The notes beneath the pieces were generated by a model. That model saw only the letters and a list, made by a program, of their open reading frames with translations. It was not told the DNA's origin and did not search any database. A DNA stretch of 64,000 nucleotides, taken from Primulina eburnea. Lineage: Eukaryota > Streptophyta > Magnoliopsida > Lamiales > Gesneriaceae. The translations under genes and the position numbers were made by a program. The DNA lies in the NCBI RefSeq assembly GCF_022965805.1, contig NW_027331416.1:168713-232712 (forward strand), in the 5' to 3' direction. Positions 1 to 11,408 of this stretch are shown here, one piece after another. The first letter of the stretch is position 1; every line of letters starts with the position of its first letter.

Positions 1-3000
1 TCTGCACTTCCTGCCATAAAGTGCCTCATACGGTGCCATGCCAATCGTCGCCTGGTAGCTATTGTTGTACGTGAACTCCACAAGAGGCAACTTGGAATCC
101 CAGCTACCAGAATAGTCAATAGTACAAGCTCTGAGCATATCCTCCAGAATCTGAATGACTCTCTCTGACTGACCGTCGCTCTGAGGATGATAAGCTGTAC
201 TGAAAGCTAATCGAGAACCCATAGCTCTGTGCAAACTCTTCCAAAACTCTGAGGTAAATCTAGGATCACGATCAAACACGATCGACACAGGAACCCCATG
301 AAGTCTAACAATCTCTGCAATGTAATCCTCGGCATACTGAGACATCGAATACGTCGTCTTGACTGGGAGAAAGTGCGCTGACTTGGTCAATCTATCAACA
401 ATAACCCAAATGGAATTGAAACCCTTCTGCGTCCTGGGTAAACCAGTCACGAAATCCATAGTGATATGCTCCCACTTCCACTGAGGAATCGGCAAAGAAA
501 GCAATGTCCCAGCAGGTCTCTGGTGCTCAATCTTTACCTGCTGACAAGTAAGGCACTGAGAAATGAACAAAGCAATATCTCTCTTCATACCTGGCCACCA
601 GTAGAGTCGACGAAGATCCTGATACATCTTCGTACTGCCTGGATGAATCGAATAAGGTGCGGTATGAGCCTCTGTCAAGACATCTCTACGAATATCGTCG
701 CCAGAAGGAACACAAATGCGGCCTCTGAAAGTTACCAAATCATCACCATTCAGACTAAACTCTGAATTCCCTCTAGCCTCGGCTCTAGCTCTCAACTCTG
801 CCAACTGAACATCAGTCGACTGCTCTCTACGGATCCTGTCCGTCAATGTAGATCGAATGACCAACGCTGAAAAGCGAGCAATGGTCCCTGGAATCACCAG
901 ATCAATCTCCTCTCTCTGCAAATCCATCAACAATGGTCTCTGAATCAAAGAACTCAATGAAGCACTCGACTTGCGGCTCAAAGCATCAGCCACAACATTC
1001 GCCTTCCCTGGGTGATAACTGATTGTCACATCGTAATCCTTGACAAGCTCTAACAACCTCCTCTGTCGCATATTGAGCTCTTTCTGCGAGAACAGATACT
1101 TCAAACTCTTGTGGTCTGTGAAGATCTCACACTTTTCGCCATACAGATAATGTCTCCAAATCTTCAGGGCGAAAACCACAGCTGCTAGCTCCATATCGTG
1201 CGTCGGATAATTCTTCTCATAATCCTTCAACTGGCGAGACGCATAGGCAATGACCTTACCTCGCTGCATCAGCACTGCACCAAGGCCTCTCTTCGACGCA
1301 TCGGTAAAGACCACAAAATCTTCTGAACCACTGGGCAAAGAAAGAACAAGAGCTGTCGTCAATCTGTCCTTCAACTCCTGAAATGCACTCTGGCAATCGA
1401 TAGACCACTCGAACTTCACAGTCTTCCTCGTCAGATTGGACAATGGCAGGGCAATCTTGGAGAAACCTGAAATGAAACGACGATAGTAACCCGCCAAACC
1501 AAGGAAACTGCGTACCTCAGAAACAGTGGTAGGAATAGGCCAACTCCGAATCGCCTCTATCTTCAACGGATCAACAGCAATGCCATCTCTCGAAACCACA
1601 TGGCCTAGAAAAGAAATCTGATCCAGCCAAAACTCACACTTCTTCAACTTGGCAAACAACCTCTTCTCTCGCAACAACTGAAGCACCACTCTGAGATGCT
1701 CTGCATGAAGCTCTCTGGATTTGGAATAGATCAAGATATCGTCGATGAAAACAATGACGAAGCTATCCAGATAAGGCTTGAACACACGGTTCATCAGATC
1801 CATGAAGACTGAAGGGGCATTGGTCAAACCAAAAGACATGACTAGAAACTCATAGTGACCGTACCTGGTCCGGAAAGCTGTCTTAGGGATATCAGACTCC
1901 CTAACCTTCAACTGATAGTAGCCAGACCGAAGATCAATCTTCGAGAACATAGTAGCACCATGGAGCTGATCAAACAAATCATCTATCCGAGGCAACGGAT
2001 ACTTGTTCTTGACAGTTACTTTGTTAAGCTCCCTGTAGTCGATACACAGTCGCAAAGAACCATCCTTCTTCTTGACAAATAGAACCGGAGCTCCCCAAGG
2101 CGAAGAACTCGGACGAATAAAGCCCTTGTCTAAAAGATCCTGCAACTGAGTCTTCAACTCCTTCATCTCGGTAGGGGCCATCCGGTACGGAGCCTTAGAA
2201 ATAGGAACCGTACCTGGAGCTAAATTGATCACGAATTCAACATCTCTGTCCGGTGGCAAACCCGGAACATCATCCTCAAACACATCAGCAAACTCCCTCA
2301 CCACATCAATATCATCTACATTCAACTTAATCAATCTATCAACATCCACAATAGAAGCAAGAAACCCATCGCAACCTCTACACAACAATCTCTCAGCCTC
2401 AAAGCAAGAAATAAAAGGAAGGACCAGCGAAGTACCTGTGCTGGCGAGCGCTCCTCCCTGGCCATCATCTGTAAAAGTCACCTTCTTAGCAACACAATCG
2501 ATAACTGCACGGTAAGTCGAAAGCCAATCCATGCCAAGAATAACATCGAAGGCAACCATAGGGATAACAATCAAATCAGCGAATACAACTCGCTCCTCAA
2601 TACGAACAGGACACGCAAAGACCAAGACATCTCCCGAAGGCAAAACAACACTAAGCTGAATGGGAAGAATAGAAGGAACTATACCCAAAGATCTCAAAAA
2701 TAATTCAGACATAAAAGAATGAGTAGCACCAGTATCAATCAAAGTAGTAGCTACTCTGCCTGAAATCAAAATAGTACTAGAGATCAATGAAGAATCACGA
2801 TTAATACCTTCCTTGGTCATCGCAAAGATACGACCCTGCACCTTCCCTTGGCTATCTCCCCTCGGGCAATTCCTAGCAACGTGGCCCGCCGCGCCACAAC
2901 GAAAACAAGTATGAGTGCCCAATCTGCACTCTCCTCGATGATGCTTACCACACTTTGGACACAGTGGCTTCTCGGGATCAAATGGAACTGGCGGTGGTCT

Positions 3001-3819
3001 AGAACTCGGCTCCATCTTACCCTTGCCCTTGAAACGATCCCTGCCCCTCTGATTCGAACCCTGGCCTCTCTGAGCAATGGCCTGGTGTCTCTCCTGCCTC
3101 TCCCTGGCGATGTCCTTCTCGTCTTGCTCGGCCAACAAAGCTTTGGACACAATCTCCTTGAAAGTAACAGCCTTGGACATGTTGATATCACGACGAATCT
3201 CCGCTCTAAGGCCTCGAATGAAATGAGCGCCCTTGTCCTTGTCGTTCGAAGCAATATACGGAGCAAATAGGCAACCCTCCTCAAACTTCAGAATATACTG
3301 GCCAACATCCAAGCTCCCCTGTCGAAGTTCCAAGAACTCCGTAACTTTCCTCGCTCGAAGTGCGTCGGGGAAATACTTGTCGTAGAACAAGTCAGTGAAC
3401 TCTGACCACTTCAGTGTCGCAACATCAACTCCAACTTTCGTAGCATTCCACCAGATACGTGCAGCTTTAACCAGCAAGAACACTGCACAGCTAATCCTGT
3501 CTTTGTCTTCATACTGGAGATGATCGAAGATAGCTTCAAGCGCCTTGACCCACTCGACAGCAACTAGAGGATCAGTGCTACCTGCGAATTCCGGTGGATC
3601 CATTCTCTTAAAAGCAGAAAAGACGGCATCAGTGCCAACAGCCTGAGCAACTTGACCTCTCACTTGGCCTCGACCCTGTCCTGCTCCTTGCAATCGGAGC
3701 AACTGTTGAATCTGATCGCTATGCACCTTAGCCTGCTCCTTAAGCAACTTGCCGAACTCGTCGACAACTCTCGAGGAAGAACTATCCTCACCCTCTGCCG
3801 CCTTACGCTTAGGAGGCAT
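1..3819 (-). CDS. gag-pol polyprotein of element 1, N-terminal 1273 codons, open at window edge
   Basis: I read every codon from the ATG at 3819-3817 down to base 1 and found no stop. Seen: basic N-terminus (MPPKRKAA), gag core, a Cys-rich segment (C287, C290, C298) followed by a CCHC zinc knuckle at residues 305-318 ([14 protein letters not shown]). The aspartic protease motif DTGATHSF is at 362-369. RT has LCIDYRE near 591-597 and FIDD at 691-694. RNase H has its TDAS motif at about 840. Integrase has an HHCC zinc site (H1052, H1059, C1089, C1092) and catalytic D1122, D1183, E1219. The last residues in the window are [12 protein letters not shown], so the integrase C-terminus is missing only because the window ends. 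By family knowledge the product makes the capsid, processes itself, reverse transcribes and integrates. No inactivating change is visible in the part present. Confidence 0.95.
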   Translation of the reverse strand, partial: MPPKRKAAEGEDSSSSRVVDEFGKLLKEQAKVHSDQIQQLLRLQGAGQGRGQVRGQVAQAVGTDAVFSAFKRMDPPEFAGSTDPLVAVEWVKALEAIFDHLQYEDKDRISCAVFLLVKAARIWWNATKVGVDVATLKWSEFTDLFYDKYFPDALRARKVTEFLELRQGSLDVGQYILKFEEGCLFAPYIASNDKDKGAHFIRGLRAEIRRDINMSKAVTFKEIVSKALLAEQDEKDIARERQERHQAIAQRGQGSNQRGRDRFKGKGKMEPSSRPPPVPFDPEKPLCPKCGKHHRGECRLGTHTCFRCGAAGHVARNCPRGDSQGKVQGRIFAMTKEGINRDSSLISSTILISGRVATTLIDTGATHSFMSELFLRSLGIVPSILPIQLSVVLPSGDVLVFACPVRIEERVVFADLIVIPMVAFDVILGMDWLSTYRAVIDCVAKKVTFTDDGQGGALASTGTSLVLPFISCFEAERLLCRGCDGFLASIVDVDRLIKLNVDDIDVVREFADVFEDDVPGLPPDRDVEFVINLAPGTVPISKAPYRMAPTEMKELKTQLQDLLDKGFIRPSSSPWGAPVLFVKKKDGSLRLCIDYRELNKVTVKNKYPLPRIDDLFDQLHGATMFSKIDLRSGYYQLKVRESDIPKTAFRTRYGHYEFLVMSFGLTNAPSVFMDLMNRVFKPYLDSFVIVFIDDILIYSKSRELHAEHLRVVLQLLREKRLFAKLKKCEFWLDQISFLGHVVSRDGIAVDPLKIEAIRSWPIPTTVSEVRSFLGLAGYYRRFISGFSKIALPLSNLTRKTVKFEWSIDCQSAFQELKDRLTTALVLSLPSGSEDFVVFTDASKRGLGAVLMQRGKVIAYASRQLKDYEKNYPTHDMELAAVVFALKIWRHYLYGEKCEIFTDHKSLKYLFSQKELNMRQRRLLELVKDYDVTISYHPGKANVVADALSRKSSASLSSLIQRPLLMDLQREEIDLVIPGTIARFSALVIRSTLTDRIRREQSTDVQLAELRARAEARGNSEFSLNGDDLVTFRGRICVPSGDDIRRDVLTEAHTAPYSIHPGSTKMYQDLRRLYWWPGMKRDIALFISQCLTCQQVKIEHQRPAGTLLSLPIPQWKWEHITMDFVTGLPRTQKGFNSIWVIVDRLTKSAHFLPVKTTYSMSQYAEDYIAEIVRLHGVPVSIVFDRDPRFTSEFWKSLHRAMGSRLAFSTAYHPQSDGQSERVIQILEDMLRACTIDYSGSWDSKLPLVEFTYNNSYQATIGMAPYEALYGRKCR

Positions 3820-3935
3820 ACTCTACAATTGCTCACAAGACACCAATCAATATATATAACAATGGATAGATGCAAGAAAACATACCCGGACAGTTGAAAG
3901 TAGACGAAGTCATATGCATTGGTCCGAAGAACACC

Positions 3936-3947
3936 GCTCTGATACCA
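3936..3947 (-). other. Primer-binding site of element 1 (tRNA-iMet type)
   Basis: The minus strand reads TGGTATCAGAGC, the complement of the plant initiator-Met tRNA 3' end. It lies 5 bases from the LTR edge at 3953 and 116 bases before the gag start, and so fixes the 5' LTR as the one at 3953-5568. The 3820-3935 stretch is non-coding leader. Confidence 0.92.
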
Positions 3948-5120
3948 CTAAATGTGACACCCTGACCCGTTACAATTAAAATAATACAGCGGAATTTAAA
4001 ATTTTCTTTCAAACGGAAGGAGTTTCAAAATACATTTTATAAAAGTGTTTACAAAATAACAACATGATCATTCCAATGACATAACAAAATACAAAATATC
4101 ATTAGTGTGATCATGTTACAAAATGGTACAAAATAATCATCCTTCCAATCTTCGTATGCATATGACCCCCATCCACAGTCAACGTCCCGGTCCGTCGCTC
4201 TTATCTGCATCACATGAAAATAACTGAAATGAGAATAAATCTCAGCAAGTGGAACTCTTACATAGCAATGATACATAGTATACTCTGTAAAACATGGCTT
4301 TTAAATCATAAATACCATCGACTCTGAAACATGAATAACGTAGCAATAACTGTAGCAATAGCATAGCAATAGATAGCAATACGATGGTATTCTCTTTTCT
4401 CTGGTTGGATTGATATCAATAGTATCTGTGACTGTGGTTGCCAATATCCCATCGATATAAATCGATAACTGTGAGGGGATAAAAGCCTATGGTCGATGAT
4501 CATCTAATTGCATGCAATGCTCTGACTATGATTAATCAATCCAATAAAACATTTGAATTCTCAATAACATTTAAAGCCGTCGTTTCGCAATCTCATAATA
4601 TCTCTTGTATTCCCTTTTTAACAATAGTGAGACATCAATGCCTCCAATAGATAATCAATGAAATCGATACATAACAATGGATCAATGGAAGGGAATAACA
4701 CTTTGAAACCTTTAAAACACAATACATATAACATCATGTGAGCAAAGGGATGAAATTCCACTTACAAACCAATAGAACACCTCCAACTATACTCTTGGTA
4801 CACCACCTACAACAATAATCCATAAATAACACCAATATCAAGACTAAATCCAAGAGTCCATGCTAAATAATCCATAGAACCATCAAAACATCAAATCCAA
4901 AATAACCCTTAACTCGAAACCTCATTGGAATCGCACCAAAAACTTACCTAAGCTTCCTTATACCACGGAGAACGATGATCTCAAGTCGGAAATCCAAATA
5001 ACTCCAAGAATCAAAGGTAGGAAGCTAAAGAAATGGAGAAAACCCTTGCCAAAAGGAGAGAAAAATCGAAAATGGAAGATAGGATAAGGTAGGTATGAAG
5101 TCAACTCAATCAAAAAGGTA

Positions 5121-5127
5121 CTAAATA
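5121..5127 (-). promoter_or_regulatory. Possible TATA-like box in element 1 LTR
   Basis: The minus strand reads TATTTAG about 17 bases downstream of the GC-rich dyad array, the position where clearer TATA boxes lie in the other gypsy LTRs here. It is a weak match and the assignment is by position only. Confidence 0.3.
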
Positions 5128-5143
5128 ACTCGCCCATACTTAC

Positions 5144-5371
5144 ACCGCGGGTGCGGTCACACAAGCACCGCGGATGCGCCATGCTCACGGCATTCCAAAA
5201 TAAATCCCATGCACGATCACCGCGGGTGCGGTGCTACAAATACCGCGGGTGCGGTCTCACCGCGGGTGCGGTCCTTGCACTGCCGCGGGTGCGGTGATGC
5301 CACGGCCCTCCAAATCCAAAATCATGAATAGTACACCGCGGGGGCACTCATCTAAGAGCGCGGGTGCACTC
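5144..5371 (-). repeat. GC-rich dyad minisatellite inside element 1 LTR
   Basis: Eight copies of a 14-bp motif that reads ACCGCACCCGCGGT on the element's sense strand (starts near 5144, 5167, 5219, 5242, 5259, 5282, 5335, 5358), four exact and the others with one to a few changes. Arms ACCGC/GCGGT are perfect inverted repeats around a 4-base centre. Spacing is irregular (17-53 bp), unlike a simple tandem repeat. It stands out sharply from the AT-rich LTR around it. Confidence 0.85.
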
Positions 5372-5568
5372 TACTCACGGCAATGAACAGCACAAACTCA
5401 ACTAAAATCGATCCGAAACGCTGAAACGAACAATCAACACCAACTAATACCTCAAATAAATAATAACCAATAATACTATAGCCCAAAACACAACTATAAA
5501 CGACTAATCAAAAACCCAATAACACAATAAAGCTTAAACCGTACCGTACACCGGGCTCGGCTATTACA

Positions 5569-6211
5569 AACAAAAATAGAATCCCTACCCTTCTTAGTCC
5601 TAGGCAACCCCAAAATAAAGTCCATAGAAATGTCAATCCAAGTTCGTTTTATGAATAGCACGCAAAAGTGTTCCCAAAGTTCTATTGACAACTTCAGTTT
5701 GTCCATCAGTTTGAGGATAACAAGTAGTAGAAACCAACAATTTTGTGTCACGTTTAGCCCATAAAGTCTTCCAAAAGTAACACAAAAATTTAACATCGCG
5801 ACCAGAAACAATAGTCCTAGGCATGCCTTGCAACCTAACGACTTCTCTAAAGAACAAATCCGCAATGTTTGAAGCATCATCGGTTTTATGACAAGCTATA
5901 AAATGTGCCAACTAAGAGAATCTATCCACAACAACAAAATAGAATTCCTCCCCTTCTTAGTCCTAGGCAACCCCAAAATATAGTCCATAGAAATGTCAAT
6001 CCAAGTTCTTTTTAAGAATAGCACGCAAAAATATTCCCAAAGTTCTATTGACAACTTCAGTTTGTCCATCCGTTTGAGGATGACAAGTAGTAGAAAACAA
6101 CAATTTTGTGTCAAGTTTAGCCCATAAAGTCCTCCAAAAGTAACTCAAGAATTTAACATCGCGACCAGAAACAATAGTCCTAGGCATGCCATGCAACCTA
6201 ACGACTTTTCT
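5569..6211 (-). repeat. Integrase-core satellite array, segment 1
   Basis: About 1.8 monomers of the 363/364-bp repeat between element 1 and a solo LTR. The minus strand encodes pieces such as [16 protein letters not shown] and [14 protein letters not shown], in shifting frames with stops, so no functional protein. It is more diverged than the central arrays (for example ATATAGTCC for AAAGTCC near 5970). Confidence 0.9.
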
Positions 6212-6308
6212 TGTAAGGCTCGAGAATTATTCGTTGTCATTGATGTTAGACTTGTGGAAATAAGAATACATGAATTATGAGATTTTGAGCAGCAGGGCCG
6301 AAGCCACA

Positions 6309-6535
6309 TCGCACCCGCGGTGCTAGGACTACCGCCCCCGCGGTGTAGGTGATAGAAAATTGAGGGAAATGTGCGAACAGACACCGCACCCGCGGTGCTA
6401 GCACGAGCGCACCCGCGGTGTGAGACCGCACCCGCGGTCATGTAAGGACCGCACCCGCGGTCTAGGTGCTGCAATGTTAGATTAATTCGCCGTGAGCACA
6501 GCGCACCCGCGCTGTTAGTGTACCGCACCCGCGGT
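6309..6535 (+). repeat. GC-rich dyad minisatellite in solo LTR
   Basis: Eight copies of ACCGCACCCGCGGT or near variants (starts near 6309, 6331, 6382, 6407, 6425, 6448, 6501, 6522). The arms are 5-bp inverted repeats with a 4-base centre. It is the same motif, in the same sense relative to the LTR, as in element 1, and ends 33 bases before a TATA box. Confidence 0.88.
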
Positions 6536-6567
6536 TATGCGTGGCTTATGAAGAATAAACCATGTGT

Positions 6568-6574
6568 TATAAAT
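6568..6574 (+). promoter_or_regulatory. TATA box of solo gypsy LTR
   Basis: TATAAAT on the plus strand, 33 bases downstream of the last dyad repeat. Position and sequence fit an LTR core promoter. No transcript evidence is available here. Confidence 0.55.
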
Positions 6575-7517
6575 CATGCAATATAGATTATGTGTCACCA
6601 ACTCCTTTTGCTCAGATGATTCAGCCGAGAGGGAACTTCAAGGAGGGAGCTTCCATTTCTTTTGATCTTAGAGTGGTGATTGTACGAGATTTAGCCATTC
6701 GATTTGTGTTCCGAGGTAGGATTTGTACTCCTTACATCGACGGCTACAAGGTGACGTAAGTTTTATGTAATTCCAACATGTTTTGAATTATAGATGTTGG
6801 AGAAATTGTAATATGTTAGTTATATTGTGTTCTTGAGGTATTGAGCATGGTATATTCGTAACCGCATCAAGAAACGGATGTTATTTGCTACGATTGTTAG
6901 TTTCCAGCATGTATATGATTTGACTAGAACTGCATGTGTTTAGAAATGTGGTTTCATAGAATATGAAACCCATATTTATTGCTTTCAGTATGATAGCATG
7001 TTTATATGATTTGATTTAAATTGCATGCCTATCTGAAAGGAGTTGCATGCTTATTGTGATTTGATTTCATAGATTATGAAATCTATTACTTTGAATATGT
7101 TCATGATAGCATGTTTTATGATTTAGATTGTTTATATACATGCTTACCATGTTTTATACTGGGATTTATTCTTACCGGAGTTATGCGGCTGTTGTCTTGT
7201 TTTGTATGTGTGCATGACAACAGGTGGGACTGGATCGGGGTCAAGAGGATGAGGAGAGAAGAAGAGTTAGCGTGGTGATTCCGGACTTACAGTAGATTTG
7301 GTTTATTACTTGAACTTATTAACTGAACCTTTGACTTAGATTGTACAGTATTGTACTTTTATACTGAAATGTATTTTATACTGAAATTTATATTATTTAG
7401 ATTCCATTACCTTCCGCATTTACATTTTAAAAAGAAAAATTTTGAGACCCTGTTTATCAGAATTGATAATTAAATCCCAACGACGATTAAGAAGATGATT
7501 AGCGTCCGGGTCCCCAC

Positions 7518-8545
7518 ATGTGCCATCTTAGAGAATCTATCCACAACAACAAAAATAGAATCCCTACCCTTCTTAGTCCTAGGCAACCCCAAAATAAAGT
7601 CCATAGAAATGTCAATCAAGTTCGTTTTAAGAATAGCACGCAAAAGTGTTCCCAAAGTTCTATTGACAACTTCAGTTTGTCCATCCGTTTGAGGATAACA
7701 AGTAGTAGAAACCAACACTTTTGTGCCAAGTTTAGCCCATAAAGTCTTCCAAAAGTAACACAAGAATTTAACATCGCGACCAGAAACAATAGTCCTAGGC
7801 ATGCCATGCAACCTAACGACTTCTCTAAAGAACAAACCCGCCATTTTTGACGCATCATCGGTTTTATGACAAGCTATAAAATTTGCCAACTAAGAGAATC
7901 TATCCACAACAACAAAAATAGAATTCCTCCCCTTGTTAGTCCTAGGCAACCCCAAAATAACGTCCATAGAAATGTCAATCCAAGTTCTTTTTAAGAATAG
8001 CACGCAAAAGTGTTCCCAAAGTTCTATTGACAACTTCAGTTTGTCCATCCGTTTGAGGATGACAAGTAGTAGAAAACAACAATTTTGTGGCAAGTTTAGC
8101 CCATAAAGTCCTCCAAAAGTAACTCAAGAATTTAACATCGCGACCAGAAACAATATTCCTTGGCATGCCATGCAACCTAACGACTTTTCTAAAGAAAAAA
8201 TCCGCAATGTTTGAAGCATCATCGGTTTTATGACAATCTATAAAATGTGCCATCTTAGAGAATCTATCCACAACAACAAAAATAGAATCCCTCCCCTCCT
8301 TAGTCCTAGGCAACCCCAAAATAAAGTCAATAGAAATGTCAATCCAAGTTCTTTTTAAAAATAGCACGCAAAAGTGTTTCCGAAGTTCTATTGACAACTT
8401 CAGTTTGTCCATCCGTTTGAGGATGACAAGTAGTAGAAAACAATAATTTTGTGTCAGGTTTAGACCATAAATTCTTCCAAAAATAACTCAAGAATTTAAC
8501 ATCTTGAGCAGAAACAATAGTCCTAGACATGCCATGCAACCTAAC
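7518..8545 (-). repeat. Integrase-core satellite array, segment 2
   Basis: About 2.8 monomers between the two solo LTRs. The minus strand shows the integrase-core fragments with both the 364-bp (GTTCCCAAAG) and the altered forms. The part from about 8000 on matches 15.05 kb onward with shared private variants, for example AAGTGTTTCCGAAG near 8375 and 15428, and CTTGAGCAG near 8504 and 15556. Confidence 0.9.
8541..8545. other. Target-site duplication CTAAC (left copy)
   Basis: CTAAC here and at 10617-10621 flanks the solo copia LTR. The satellite reads CTAACGACTT without interruption when the LTR and one copy are removed, which proves a retroviral-type insertion into a monomer. Confidence 0.9.
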
Positions 8546-10616
8546 TGAAAGCGGACCGGTTACGGAGGCCGGAAACGCAACGGAAGCGAAAAATTAAATT
8601 TTAAGAGCAAAATTTCGGCCCCCACAAGAACATTGTGCAATATTTACAAAAATTAAACCATACATAGGAGGTTTAAGAAGATATACCTATCAACTTAAAG
8701 AAGTTGATGAATGGCACCAACTTGATTGTAGAACAACCAAGCTCTTGAAAGGAATGAAGAGTCTACAAGCTTCCCTTCTTGCTCCTAAATCAAGCCCACC
8801 ACTTAGCAAGGCAAATCCCCTCAAAAATTGCACTAGAAAATTTTTGAGGATTTTTCAAAGAGAAATTTGTCTCCAAAAATGAAGAACAAAACTTGAGAGA
8901 AAAATGAGAGAAAAATTGGTAGAAGATTTCGGCCAAGTGAGTGTATGAGTGAGTGGGAGACTAGCCTAGGTAGTTGTGAAAGTTGTCTCTCAAAAGTTGC
9001 ATGTCTTTGGAATTTTTTTATTAAAAAGTAATCAACAACCTTTCACCTCCCAAGCATGCAAACCCTAGCATGTCTCACATATATTATATGGTTTTTTAAC
9101 ACATTAAAAACCATAGACTAAATTTTATTATCTCAAACACATTTGAGATTAATTAAATATTACTTGATTTTACTCAAGTCCCACTAGTTAAATAATTATT
9201 TAAATTGAGCTCTACTAGACTCAATATTATTTAATTAATTCAACACTTGAATTAATTTAATTATTTAGACTCTACTAGGTCCACTAGTGTTTAATTAATT
9301 CAACACTTGAATTAATTTAATTTAGTCTCCAATAATGTTCATGAAAATCACAATTTTCAACTACATTATTTACTTGGCCAATTTTAATCTTAGGAACACT
9401 TCCATAAATTAAAATTTATATTTCTCTCTTAGAAGTCATACTTCTATTTTTCTTAACGCTTATAAACACATTTATAAGCCGTTCAACACATTGAACTATT
9501 TTACTTCTCTTCGGGATTTACTAAGCAAGTACTTGTGTGGCCCTCAATGGTTCATTGATACAACTAGCCGTGGGTTCACATCTCAATGTGATTCGGACTA
9601 AACATGTCCTTATTCGAGCATACCCCAATTGCTCCATTCTTACTTATCAACTCCTTGATAGTAAGAACGTCAGAACTCAAGTCTGATAGTACCCAACCAA
9701 TCACGTTAAACGTCTAGCAGCATCGCTTACGTGATTCCCTAGGTATCACATGATAGTGCCTGCAAGAACCATTCAATTATGGTTAGCGTACAGTACGGTC
9801 CCTTCAACTCATATATCCCGACCGATTCGACAACTATTGGTCTATCGAGAGTTGTCAATGAATCGATACTATGTGTCATGTTGTGGTTGCATTGATGGTG
9901 TAATCAATGAAACCCCTTTCATAATTACCACCATACTCTGATCAGAGATTTCAACCCACATATACATGAAAAACACATAGGATATCCATACCCGTAGGTA
10001 AGCGGTGAATCCCCGACTACAATGCATCGACTCCTATATGTTTCGCCGTAACACCCAACCTTGCCACCTAATGACCCCATAAGAGTCGGTAAACAAGTCA
10101 AAGTGAAACGCTAGCACATAGAGTCTCAATGTTGTCCCGGGTCATAAGGACTAATTCTGTACAACCATAAACCAGGACTTTTCCACTCGATAAGTGAGAA
10201 CCACTTGGAAAGTCCTTTTATGGAGGGTTGTTCAGTGCACTCTACAAGGAGCACCTATCTGCATGCTCGGACATCACAATGTCCCCTACCAATGAAACAT
10301 GGTACTCACATCGCAGATACTAGTCTCTAACTCGAGCGGCCTTTATCCTTCTTAGTGGCGGCTGAATCGACTAGGAACGGTTTAGAATATACAGTATTCC
10401 AAATATGAGTTTCATGATACTCATCATATGAGCATCTCATATTCTTTCTACTATTTGTATATTCAAGGACTTTATCTATGCAACTAGCATGGGTATAAAG
10501 ATAAAGATGCGCCAAATTAATAAATTGAAATATTATTAAAATAAAGATCGTTTATACAAAGAGTTTCATTGTGAACAGTCGGCCAACACTTGGCTCGACG
10601 TGCACCTACTCTAACA
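8546..10616 (-). mobile_element. Solo LTR, Ty1/copia family (2071 bp)
   Basis: It begins TGAAAGCGGACC and ends CTCTAACA on the plus strand, like the LTRs of the copia element at 25670-34333, with a perfect 5-bp TSD CTAAC. No internal sequence remains, so it arose by LTR-LTR recombination. Orientation is minus, judged by match to the full element. The content is AT-rich non-coding sequence; short ORFs inside are not credible genes. It is diverged from the other copia LTRs, especially in its first 500 bases, and so is probably older. Confidence 0.92.
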
Positions 10617-11408
10617 CTAACGACTTCTCTAAATAACAAATCCGCAATGTTTGAAGCATTATCGGTTTTATGACAAGCTAGAAAATGTGCCATCTTAGAT
10701 AATCTATCCACAACAACAAAAATAGAATCCCTCCCCTTCTTAGTCATAGGCAACCCCAAAATAAAGTCCATAAAAATGTCAATCCAAGTTCTTTTTAAGA
10801 ATAGCACGCAAAAGTGTTCCAAAGTTCTATTGACAACTTCAGTTTGTCCTTCCGTTTGAGGATGACAAGTAGTAGAAAACAATAATTTTGTGTCAAGTTT
10901 AGCCCATAAATTCTTCCAAAAGTAACTCAAGAATTTAACATCGTGACCAGAAACAATAGTCCTAGACATGCCATGCAACCTAACGACTTCTCTAAAGAAC
11001 AAATCCGCAATGTTTGAAGCATCATTGGTTTTATGACAAGCTAAAAAATGTGCCATCTTAGATAATCTATCCACGACAACAAAAATAGAATCCCTCCCCT
11101 TCTTAGTCATAGGCAACCCCAAAATAAAGTCCATAGAAATGTCAATCCAAGTTCTTTTTAAGAATAGAACGCAAAAGTGTTTCCAAACTTCAGTTTGTCC
11201 ATCCGTTTGAGGATGACATGCCATGCAACCTAACGACTTCTCTAAATAACAAATCCGCAATGTTTGAAGCATCATCGGTTTTATGACAAGCTAGAAAATG
11301 TGCCATCTTAGATAATCTATCCACAATAACAAAAATAGAATCCCTCCCCTTCTTAGTCATAGGCAACCCCAAAATAAAGTCCATAGAAATGTCAATCCAA
11401 GTTCATTT

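Larger units (their letters stand above)
1..5568 (-). mobile_element. Ty3/gypsy LTR retrotransposon (element 1), truncated by window edge
   Basis: Read on the minus strand, the order is LTR (5568-3953), tRNA-iMet primer-binding site (3947-3936), short leader, then one gag-pol frame from 3819 to base 1. The 3' end of pol and the 3' LTR lie left of the window. The domain order protease, RT, RNase H, integrase defines the Ty3/gypsy superfamily. Array sequence resumes directly at 5569, so the element was inserted into the integrase-core satellite. The target duplication cannot be checked because the other end is missing. The uninterrupted frame suggests a recent insertion. Confidence 0.93.
3953..5568 (-). 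repeat. 5' LTR of element 1 (1616 bp)
   Basis: On the plus strand it begins TGTGACACC and ends CTATTACA, so the ends are TG...CA on both strands. The inner edge abuts the PBS; the outer edge abuts satellite sequence at 5569. Most of it is AT-rich non-coding sequence with no credible ORF. It carries a GC-rich dyad minisatellite at 5144-5371. The matching 3' LTR is outside the window, so age cannot be estimated. Confidence 0.9.
6212..7517 (+). mobile_element. Solo LTR, gypsy type, plus orientation (1306 bp)
   Basis: It starts TGTAAGGCTCGAG and ends CGGGTCCCCACA and sits inside a satellite monomer. No PBS, coding region or second LTR adjoins it, so it is a solo LTR. The end resembles the 17091-25062 element's LTR in the same sense (CCCGGGTCCCCACA), as does the stretch near 7190-7290. 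It has the same GC-rich dyad motif as element 1. The flanks show no clean 5-bp duplication, and about 70 bases of the interrupted monomer are missing. The rest is AT-rich non-coding sequence. It is the only element in the window on the plus strand. Confidence 0.85.

Noticed and set aside
2817..3284. 155-codon minus-strand ORF with many Arg residues
   Set aside because: It is a shadow of the gag zinc-knuckle region of element 1 in another frame.
9750..10515. Short ORFs repeated at 9750, 26269 and 33469 and at 10327, 26845 and 34045
   Set aside because: They recur only because they lie in copies of the copia LTR. Their lengths vary among copies (63 against 85 codons), they have no domain and no sign of constraint.
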